DNA of 13,864 bases from Bacteroidota bacterium (GTDB lineage: Bacteria > Bacteroidota > Bacteroidia > Bacteroidales > Dysgonomonadaceae), in assembly GCA_023418255.1 (NCBI GenBank), contig JAEZZZ010000117.1, positions 1 to 13,864 of the forward strand, read 5' to 3'. Below are positions 8,505 through 13,864 of the stretch, one piece after another. Position numbers and translations under genes: made by a program. Numbering within the stretch: position 1 is the stretch's first letter; every line of letters begins with the position of its first letter. The notes beneath the pieces are model-generated. The model had not been told where the DNA came from and made no database searches. It was given only the letters and a program-made list of their open reading frames with translations.

Positions 8505-8975
8505 TCAATTAGCATATTTCAATGCCTCTTCTATCACATATATTTCATCTCCCGGATTGTATCCGCTATGCATGTAAACCTTTTTTCCATCTTTAAAAAT
8601 GAGAGTGAAAGGTACCGATAGCACATTTAAATTTTTATATAAAGCTTGATTGGGATCCATATATATTTCAAACGGGAAATTCTTACCTTTGACAAAGGAT
8701 AATACTTTGCCTTTACTTCTTGAGTCGTCAATGGATACACTCACTATGCGCACTTTTCCTTCCCATTCCGGTTTCAACTCTTTAAATGCCTCCATTTCCA
8801 TTACGCAGGGTTTGCACCATGTTGCCCAAAAGGAAACAATCACCGGTTTATCGCCTTTGATAATATCAGCAAAGGTTTGTTTTTCTCCTTTTAAATTTTC
8901 CACACTGATGTTTTGCGCTTGAGCCTGTAATGCGGCGCATGTGATTATGACCGCGAGAATAAGTTTTTTTTTCAT
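8505..8975 (-). CDS. TlpA/ResA-type secreted thiol-disulfide oxidoreductase
   Basis: A small thioredoxin-fold protein of 156 residues. Signal peptide 1-20 or so (AALQAQAQ) directs it to the periplasm; no lipobox cysteine is present. The redox site is FWATWCKPCVMEMEAF, with Cys54 and Cys57 in a WCKPC motif, and the cis-proline is Pro122 in SVPFTLIFKDG. The fold is the minimal TlpA type, without the N-terminal DUF4369 domain common in larger Bacteroidota TlpA proteins. TlpA/ResA proteins usually reduce periplasmic disulfides, as in cytochrome c maturation or the upkeep of other thiol proteins. No cytochrome genes are nearby, so the likely clients are envelope proteins encoded in the same block (inference). 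It begins 92 bp after the Omp28-type gene, with a hairpin in the gap. Confidence 0.88.
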   Translation of the reverse strand: MKKKLILAVIITCAALQAQAQNISVENLKGEKQTFADIIKGDKPVIVSFWATWCKPCVMEMEAFKELKPEWEGKVRIVSVSIDDSRSKGKVLSFVKGKNFPFEIYMDPNQALYKNLNVLSVPFTLIFKDGKKVYMHSGYNPGDEIYVIEEALKYAN

Positions 8976-9024
8976 AATGATTTATTGTCGCATTAGGTTT
9001 GTTTATAAGATGAATGAGAGAGTA

Positions 9025-9049
9025 GAGGCATGACATAAAATCACGCCTC
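9025..9049 (-). other. intergenic stem-loop between Omp28-type and TlpA genes
   Basis: GAGGCATGA (9025-9033) and TCACGCCTC (9041-9049) flank a 7-nt loop. In minus-strand RNA all nine positions pair, one as a G-U wobble; in plus-strand RNA that position is an A-C mismatch. The structure therefore favours the transcript of the flanking genes. No U-run follows (TACTCTCTC), so it is a poor intrinsic terminator and may instead stabilise, pause or process the mRNA. Confidence 0.45.
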
Positions 9050-9067
9050 CACATCTCGTATGTATAT

Positions 9068-10783
9068 TTAATAGCCTGTTTTCTTTCCTACTTCTACACG
9101 CTGCGCGTTAATTACGGTGTGATCTTTGTTGGTGATAAGAACAATCACTTCACAATTTTCTTTTTTGTATTCCGATTTAGCTGCAAATGTGAACGTTTTT
9201 GTTGCATCCTGTCCGGCAGTAATGGGGAAAGGTTCGCCAAATATTTTGTTGTTGTGGCTCATGCGATATACATGATTGTGTTCCATGTCTTTGATGGGAT
9301 TGCCTAATTCCGGATACACCGCGTTGGCTTGATCCGCGATGAGCTTGTTCTCTGCTAAGATAACTACGCAGTTGGCGTCGAGATAACTTTTGTTCGACAT
9401 GAACCGAGCAGTTGCCACAATGTTGTTCCCTTCTATTTTGGCGCTCAAGGCAATGCCAACACCCACCTCTTTCTTTTGATGGTTGGTGATGGTTGAAGCT
9501 GTTCCTCCACTAATATGCTTTGTTTTATCGCGATCGATAACAATTGTCGGGAAGCCTTCAACAGCTAAAAAATTAGCTAACTTGTTTGCATCTGCTGTAG
9601 CAAATGGGTCGTTCCCTACATGCATTCCCAGTCCAACTGCTTTGCCCGTTTTAATCGCGTCGTTGAGCATAAAAATACAACGCGGGCAATAGGGACACCA
9701 TGTGCCGGTAAAATCTTCGGCAAATACTTTGGGAGTGGCCACAAACTCTTTCTGCGCCGTTACTTTTACTGCCGGTGCCTCATACGTTTTATATTTCGCG
9801 GTTATGATAAATTCTCCCGGCGCGGAAGCTTGTAAAAAGTTTCCTTCGATGGCCTTTCCATCCACGTAGAAGGTGGTTTCGTCGGTTAAGTCGTTGTTGT
9901 TGTCGAGTGTGTTTAGGCAGGTAAATGTTACCATGTCGATGTTGTCGCACACAAATGCTGGTTTACTCAATATGATAGCCAACCCATATTTTGTCGGCTC
10001 TTTTGATTTGATAACTATGGAGTTGGATTTGTTTCCGTTCCAAGTCGCTATGGCATAGTGTGAGCCCACTTCGGTTGTGGTGTATGTATTTCCCTCTATT
10101 TCTTTATCGTTGATTGTTATTTTAGACTCTTTGGTGATATCGGTTCCGTTGGGTTTGGTTACGGTAAAGGTTACTTTATCTTCGCCGGTATTCTCTATTA
10201 CCACTTTGTCGGCGGCCAAAATAATGGCTTCCGGTTTGTTTGCCTGAAAAATCAGTTCGTTGGAGAGTTGTTCGTCATACATGGCAATGGCTTTGTATTC
10301 TCCCGGTTGAGTCGCGACGTATGTATTGCCTGCAATCTGTATGCCGTTCACTTTTATTTTTGCCATATCCGTTACGTTGTTGCCATCGGCATCGGTTACG
10401 GCAAAAGTTATTTCGTCGGTGCCGTTGGCAAGAATGGTGGCTTTGTCGGCAGTCAAAAGCAGTTGTTTTGCCGCGTTTGCCTGAATTTTCACTTCGTTCG
10501 ATGTGGCGGATTTGTAAACAGCTACGGCAACATAATCGCCCTCTTCGGTGGTGGTGAATGTGTTGCCCTGAATGGCTTCTCCGTTTACCTTTATTTCTGA
10601 CTGTGAGGTTCTGTCGGCTCCGGTTTGGTCGGTAACCGTAAAAGTTACTTTGTCGTTGCCATTTGCCAGCATCATCTCTTTGTCGGCTTTGAGCGCGATG
10701 CTTATGGTGGTGTCGTTTAAATTGTTTTTCGAGCATGCGCATAGCAACAGAAGAAGTAGCGCGTATGGAATGATTCTTTTCAT
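9068..10783 (-). CDS. Omp28-related lipoprotein with four Ig-like repeats and a WCPYC thioredoxin-like domain
   Basis: A 571-residue predicted outer-membrane lipoprotein. The signal ends in LCAC with Cys17 as the lipidation site. Four Ig-like repeats of about 77-80 residues follow (27-103, 106-182, 185-260, 265-343). Each has the core pattern ADK..ILANG.DEVTFTV, then K(I)KVNG..I.GNTY, then a GEY-A-A strand; the fourth is the most divergent and holds Cys279 and Cys289. The C-terminal part (about 347-565) is the Omp28-related domain. It contains FTGTWCPYCPRC with Cys363, Cys366 and Cys369, and a cis-proline-like EGFPTIVIDRD (Pro412), so it has a thioredoxin-like active site on the cell envelope. 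Omp28 was described in P. gingivalis as a surface adhesin/receptor, whereas the CxxC suggests redox activity. It is the first gene of the minus-strand block, followed by a second thioredoxin-type gene. Confidence 0.88.
   Translation of the reverse strand: MKRIIPYALLLLLLCACSKNNLNDTTISIALKADKEMMLANGNDKVTFTVTDQTGADRTSQSEIKVNGEAIQGNTFTTTEEGDYVAVAVYKSATSNEVKIQANAAKQLLLTADKATILANGTDEITFAVTDADGNNVTDMAKIKVNGIQIAGNTYVATQPGEYKAIAMYDEQLSNELIFQANKPEAIILAADKVVIENTGEDKVTFTVTKPNGTDITKESKITINDKEIEGNTYTTTEVGSHYAIATWNGNKSNSIVIKSKEPTKYGLAIILSKPAFVCDNIDMVTFTCLNTLDNNNDLTDETTFYVDGKAIEGNFLQASAPGEFIITAKYKTYEAPAVKVTAQKEFVATPKVFAEDFTGTWCPYCPRCIFMLNDAIKTGKAVGLGMHVGNDPFATADANKLANFLAVEGFPTIVIDRDKTKHISGGTASTITNHQKKEVGVGIALSAKIEGNNIVATARFMSNKSYLDANCVVILAENKLIADQANAVYPELGNPIKDMEHNHVYRMSHNNKIFGEPFPITAGQDATKTFTFAAKSEYKKENCEVIVLITNKDHTVINAQRVEVGKKTGY
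9755..10705 (-). repeat. four tandem Ig-like repeat modules in the Omp28-type gene
   Basis: The encoded protein repeats a module of about 78 residues four times, starting near residues 27, 106, 185 and 265. Copies 1-3 share LxADKxxxxxxGxDxxTFxVT, VNGxxIxGNTYxxT and a GxYxAIA strand. Copy 4 keeps TF, VDGKAIEGNF and GEFIITAKY but is diverged and slightly longer. The likely role is a stalk holding the thioredoxin-like domain away from the membrane. Confidence 0.75.
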
Positions 10784-11127
10784 AAAATGATCTGTTTATC
10801 TAATGATTATTACTTATTATTTTGTCGCTTAAATGAGATTACGTGATGTTTTTTTTTAAGAGATGCTTTACTATCTTCCACCCATTAACCTCTTGTTTTC
10901 ACAATGTTGGTAGATAATAAAACACCTCGCATTTTCTTACCGGTCATCATCTCTGTCAACAGAGTAAATGTTCCTTATTTCTATCACTTTATCGGGAATA
11001 CGATAGTTTCCGCGTCGCGCAAAATAAGCGCAATTACCCAGTTCACCCATGCGGTCATATTCCGATACGGAGTAGGAGGTGCGCGCTATCAGCTTGCTAT
11101 CCGTTCTGAATACTGTAAATTAAAAAC
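10784..11127. other. intergenic region with a possible gene remnant
   Basis: This 344-bp stretch lies upstream of the Omp28-type gene. The part next to that gene (10784-10900) is AT-rich and should hold its promoter, but I find no clean TAnnTTTG. From about 10940 to 11120 the base composition is richer in G+C and both strands are open. The plus strand allows an 82-codon frame (10904-11152). The minus strand allows about 60 codons without a convincing start (11120 down to about 10945). I recognise neither product. It could be a decayed gene, an unrecognised short gene or structured RNA. Confidence 0.35.
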
Positions 11128-11170
11128 AAAAGAGAGACTTATAAGGCTTTGACCCTTAAGCCTCTCTTTT
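11128..11170 (-). terminator. intrinsic terminator after the BACON lipoprotein gene
   Basis: AAAAGAGAG (11128-11136) pairs with CTCTCTTTT (11162-11170). The inner arms CTTATAAGG (11138-11146) and CCTTAAG (11154-11160) add pairing with a 2-nt bulge. T-rich sequence follows on both strands (TTTTGTTTTTAA on the minus strand). It begins 12 bp past the stop codon of the lipoprotein gene and should make that gene monocistronic. It may work in both directions. Confidence 0.85.
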
Positions 11171-11181
11171 TGTCATTTAGG

Positions 11182-12687
11182 TTATTCAACTCTTAATTTA
11201 TTGCTGATATCTTTGAGTTCAAGATTTGTAGAACCCAGATCTTCCTTCCATATATTGAAGGCGAGAACCCTCTTACCGTTCGCAAATAATTTATGTTGGA
11301 AAGGTCGAACCAGAAGCACTAATTTAATGTCTTTTCTATAATAATAGTATTCAAGTCCTTTCTGAGTAATAAGATTAAATCCTTCTCTGTCTAATAGTTT
11401 TTTGAATTCATTTGTCAAAAAGAGCTCGCCATTCACATCAAAAAAGCATAAATTTAAATTATCAAATAGTTGGAGAGTTTGATCAAGTACAAATGGCTCT
11501 TCTTTTGTCATGAAGTACATTCTATGCAGCCAGGGTAGAGGAGCGTCGTAAGTTTTATTACCAACTGTGTTTGTAATTTCTTCATTTAATGTGCCGCCGT
11601 TAGCCGCCTCCCAATTTACAATGTCGTTATCATTGGCTTTGCCAAAATCAATCAGACCATATGGGAATTTGTCAAATGTGGGATATGCTTTTGGTTGTTC
11701 AGGGATAAACTTATACAAAACATGAGGATAGTCCGCGGCAACAATAATTTTAGCTTCCACTCTTTTTTCTTTATTGAAGAAAACATCTTTTCCTGTTTCT
11801 TCAAAACCGTTTTCTTTCAATATTGCAATATAGTCCAGTTTTTCTTTGCCATTATCTTTGGTAAAGAAATCTCTGTCTTTCGTAAATACGATAGCTTCAC
11901 TATAAAGTTTTTTTCCTCCGGTGATTTTATAGGCAACTTGATCAAAAGCGGGACTTACAGTTTCATATGTATAGTGTTGACTGAAGAGGCCGGGTTCTCC
12001 GATCAATTTGCTATATCTGGCTGTTTCAAATTTTTCAATATCGCCCGGATCGACTCCCGGTCCAAATTCCATATAAGGAAGTATGTGGTATATTATTCCG
12101 TCTTGGTTAATCACATATTCCTTTAAGGCTTGATTTTTTGCTTTGAATATCAACTTGGCTACGCGATCTTCCCGAGCCTTGTTTTCTCCAATGTTCACAA
12201 CAATTTCATGTTTAAATTGCTTAGCGGTTATTTGTACCCAATCCGCGTCTGTTTCGACGGTCCAGTCATTGGTGTTGGCGTCAATATCAAACACGTATTC
12301 TCCGCCAAATTGATTTACGTTAAACTTGTCGGGCAATACGACAATCGATACGTCAGAACCTTCTTGTTCAATTTCTATTTTCTTGCCGATTACTGCCAAA
12401 ACAGCTACCTCGCCCATGCGTTTTTCAGTAGATGGGTTGGCTTCTACTTTAATGGTTAGTGTGTTGCCCGATTGTGTCAGGTGAATCCAATCGGCATTGG
12501 CGATAGCTGTCCATTCCGTTTGGTTTGTGGTCACCGTAATGGATTTTTCAGAAGCTGCCTTTGGCAGTTGCACACTCATCTCCGATAGTGTCAGAGTGGG
12601 ATCTTCTACTTCGTCGTTTTTGCACGAAAAGGCCGCGAACAATACGCTTGCCAGCATCATAATTGCGAATAAATTTTTTTTTCTCAT
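11182..12687 (-). CDS. BACON-domain lipoprotein with uncharacterised C-terminal region
   Basis: A 501-residue predicted surface lipoprotein. The signal ends FAAFSC with Cys22 as the probable lipid-anchored residue, followed by acidic KNDEVED, typical of Bacteroidota lipoproteins. Two BACON domains come next, about 32-112 and 115-196. Each has the paired-tryptophan pattern (W59...ADW67; DW142...ADW150), and each ends in a strand of the EIEQEG / YVINQDG kind. BACON domains often bind mucin or carbohydrate, or serve as spacers, in surface lipoproteins of this phylum. The remaining 300 residues (about 200-501) are not recognised. They are rich in aromatic and charged residues and include two similar stretches about an incomplete second half: DYIAILKENGFEETGKDVFF and LLDREGFNLITQKGLEYYYY. 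The gene is more AT-rich than aspA. It ends in its own terminator and is not obviously tied to the redox/protease block. Confidence 0.8.
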   Translation of the reverse strand: MRKKNLFAIMMLASVLFAAFSCKNDEVEDPTLTLSEMSVQLPKAASEKSITVTTNQTEWTAIANADWIHLTQSGNTLTIKVEANPSTEKRMGEVAVLAVIGKKIEIEQEGSDVSIVVLPDKFNVNQFGGEYVFDIDANTNDWTVETDADWVQITAKQFKHEIVVNIGENKAREDRVAKLIFKAKNQALKEYVINQDGIIYHILPYMEFGPGVDPGDIEKFETARYSKLIGEPGLFSQHYTYETVSPAFDQVAYKITGGKKLYSEAIVFTKDRDFFTKDNGKEKLDYIAILKENGFEETGKDVFFNKEKRVEAKIIVAADYPHVLYKFIPEQPKAYPTFDKFPYGLIDFGKANDNDIVNWEAANGGTLNEEITNTVGNKTYDAPLPWLHRMYFMTKEEPFVLDQTLQLFDNLNLCFFDVNGELFLTNEFKKLLDREGFNLITQKGLEYYYYRKDIKLVLLVRPFQHKLFANGKRVLAFNIWKEDLGSTNLELKDISNKLRVE

Positions 12688-12867
12688 AATTTAAAAAATT
12701 TTAATTAAGTGATATGAAACCTGTATTCTGCACCGGTTTAAAACGATGCGTAAAGTATTGTTTTTCTTAGGCAAACATCATCATGTGTGTTGTTTATGAC
12801 GAAGTTAAACCGTTGTGTCAAGCGCAAAAAGCAAAATAGCTTTCAATACGCAGTTCTGTAAGCGTAA

Positions 12868-12900
12868 AAAGAACACTTTAAATAAAAACGGGTGTTTTTT
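12868..12900 (+). other. terminator-like hairpin with no gene in front of it
   Basis: AAAGAACAC (12868-12876) can pair with GTGTTTTTT (12892-12900), nine positions with one G-U, around a 15-nt loop, with GTTTT after it. It resembles a plus-strand terminator, but no plus-strand gene precedes it. It is AT-rich and may be chance. Confidence 0.25.
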
Positions 12901-13157
12901 GTTTTAAATTATCACCTGCTGTTTTAATTTAGTGTCGCAAGTTAGTACTTTTTTTAAAAACAACAATTTTTTAGTGTTAAATCTGTTTTTTGTAAATTAT
13001 TTCCTTTTTTAACTGTTTAAAATGCAATTGTCATGATGAAAAGTGTTTACAAAATGCCATAAGGATTGTTTTGTGAATATGCCATGTTTTTAAAAAACAA
13101 CAGGTTAATGTATGTTTGCATTCTGCGTGCGACTGTTAATTTTAATTGTGTTTTTAA

Positions 13158-13177
13158 TTTTTTTTTTTTTTTTTTTT
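13158..13177. repeat. homopolymer run of 20 T
   Basis: Twenty consecutive T residues on the plus strand, preceded by TTTTTAA. Tracts of this length are prone to slipped-strand mispairing. It lies in a non-coding region about 470 bp upstream of the BACON lipoprotein start, too far for an obvious promoter-spacing switch. The length could also be affected by sequencing error. Confidence 0.85.
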
Positions 13178-13412
13178 ATGTATGAGTCGCAAAATACACC
13201 CTTGTTGATTTATGTATTAAAAGCTTTTATTAACGTTATTTATTGTTTGATGGCGTTTGTTTGGTGCTTTTTTCACCCAATGAAGATGAGAAACAGGTTT
13301 GACTTTTTTATGGAATCTTTTTTCGTCTTTTTTTGAAGGATTTGCTCTTTTGTTTTGCGTTAAATAGGGGGCTATTTGGAAGAAATGAAAGTTAAACAAT
13401 GCGAAAAAGGTC

Positions 13413-13520
13413 AAAACCACAGGAGGTTTCAGGCAAAACCACAGGAGGTTTCGGGTAAAACCACAGGAGGTTTCAGGCAAAATCACAGGAGGTTTCGGGT
13501 AAAACCACAGGAGGTTTCGG
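13413..13520. repeat. 22-bp tandem repeat array, five units
   Basis: Five head-to-tail units start at 13413, 13435, 13457, 13479 and 13501 (the last is 20 bp). All share AAAACCACAGGAGGTTTC, apart from one C-to-T change in unit 4. The ends alternate between AGGC (units 1, 3) and GGGT (units 2, 4), so the higher-order period is 44 bp. In each unit AAACC and GGTTT form a 5-bp inverted repeat with a 6-nt loop (unit 4 has one substitution in the first arm). The 22-bp period is not a multiple of three, so it does not encode a peptide repeat in a constant frame. There are no spacers, so it is not CRISPR. Confidence 0.92.
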
Positions 13521-13864
13521 ATAATACGACAAATGCACCATTTATGGCGAGAATTACAGGGCGACAGCGCAGTGGCTGTTGTTTTTACGTTTAAAAGTCT
13601 TTCGTGTAGCATTCACTTTCGTTTTTTTTACAGGGCAGCAATCATTTTTTTTTTCAAGGCAAAAGTTACGATCCTGTCCTCTTTTCTTACACAAAAAAAG
13701 CATTGAATAAAGCATTATTGATGGATTTTCTTGTCCACGCAGTTTCTGTTTATGGAATGATGGGGCGTGAACCGCATATATTCTTTAATGAGACAGTGTA
13801 TGTCTAGTGTTGTCAGGCTTTCATTCGTTAAGTTGCGTCGCGTTTAGAATGGATAACCTATGGC

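Larger units (their letters stand above)
12688..13864. other. AT-rich region without a supportable gene
   Basis: About 1.18 kb without a convincing coding region. The part next to the lipoprotein gene (12688-12900) should hold its promoter; I find no exact TAnnTTTG there, though TTGACA occurs on the minus strand near 12817-12822. It also holds a terminator-like hairpin, a run of 20 T, and a 22-bp tandem array, listed separately. Open frames here (13112-13336 plus, 13217-13612 minus, 13376-13594 plus) encode low-complexity or repeat-derived peptides and are not annotated as genes. After 13620 I see only short T-runs and frames broken by stops. Confidence 0.6.

Noticed and set aside
10240..10742. 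Open frames of 105-155 codons overlapping the Omp28-type gene
   Set aside because: They are other-frame readings of the Ig-like repeat DNA, with Arg/Cys/His-rich peptides of no known type.
13413..13520. CRISPR array
   Set aside because: The 22-bp units are directly adjacent without unique spacers, and no cas genes are in the window.
13376..13594. 72-codon plus-strand open frame over the repeats
   Set aside because: Same region and reason. The open frame is a by-product of repeat units that lack stops, and the frame shifts from unit to unit.
13217..13612. 131-codon minus-strand open frame
   Set aside because: It runs through the 22-bp array, whose period is not a multiple of three, and through poly-A/T rich sequence. 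The peptide is low-complexity and no family was recognised.
13607..13801. Open plus frame near the right end (short peptide ending at 13801)
   Set aside because: The only internal ATGs leave 28 codons or fewer, upstream sequence is T-runs, and nothing about it is recognisable.

Overview
The window looks like a chromosomal segment of a Bacteroidota bacterium, most likely order Bacteroidales near the Porphyromonas/Paludibacter/Dysgonomonas group. Supporting signs are a PG_1098-type THUMP-like methyltransferase, a T9SS (type IX secretion) type A sorting domain, a PorV/PorQ-family barrel, a DUF6029 outer-membrane protein, Omp28 and BACON lipoproteins, a TAnnTTTG -7 promoter element, and start codons without strong Shine-Dalgarno sites. 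Taxonomy is inferred from these families only.

Layout: positions 1-120 hold two hairpins with T-runs, the second a good intrinsic terminator. The only plus-strand gene is a SAM-dependent, probably RNA-directed, methyltransferase (150-1346). It converges on aspA (aspartate ammonia-lyase, 1403-2833, minus), which has its own likely promoter at 2884-2910. A strong 13-bp hairpin terminator (2961-2993) closes the next minus-strand block.

The core of the window is a co-directional minus-strand envelope block of five genes, read from 10783 down to 3017: an Omp28-type lipoprotein with four Ig-like repeats and a WCPYC thioredoxin-like site; a secreted TlpA/ResA-type thioredoxin (WCKPC); a DUF6029 outer-membrane protein ending in a Cys-pair motif; a multidomain subtilisin-family (S8) protease carrying both a lipobox and a T9SS sorting domain; and, 12 bp further on, a PorV/PorQ-family barrel. 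The gaps are 92, 135, 121 and 12 bp. My inference is a surface protein module in which two thiol-redox proteins could serve cysteine-containing surface partners, and the PorV-like protein helps deliver the neighbouring protease. Only the last two genes are close enough to call an operon with confidence.

Upstream, a separate monocistronic lipoprotein gene with two BACON domains (11182-12687, minus) has its own terminator (11128-11170). The 344 bp between that terminator and the Omp28 gene hold no confident gene, but a stretch at about 10940-11120 looks like decayed or unrecognised coding sequence. The last 1.18 kb (12688-13864) is AT-rich with no supportable gene. It holds a run of 20 T and an array of five 22-bp tandem repeats, each able to form a small hairpin and each carrying AGGAGG.

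No tRNA, rRNA, insertion sequence or CRISPR array was recognised. The best candidates for something new are the protease/PorV/redox block and the 22-bp repeat array.
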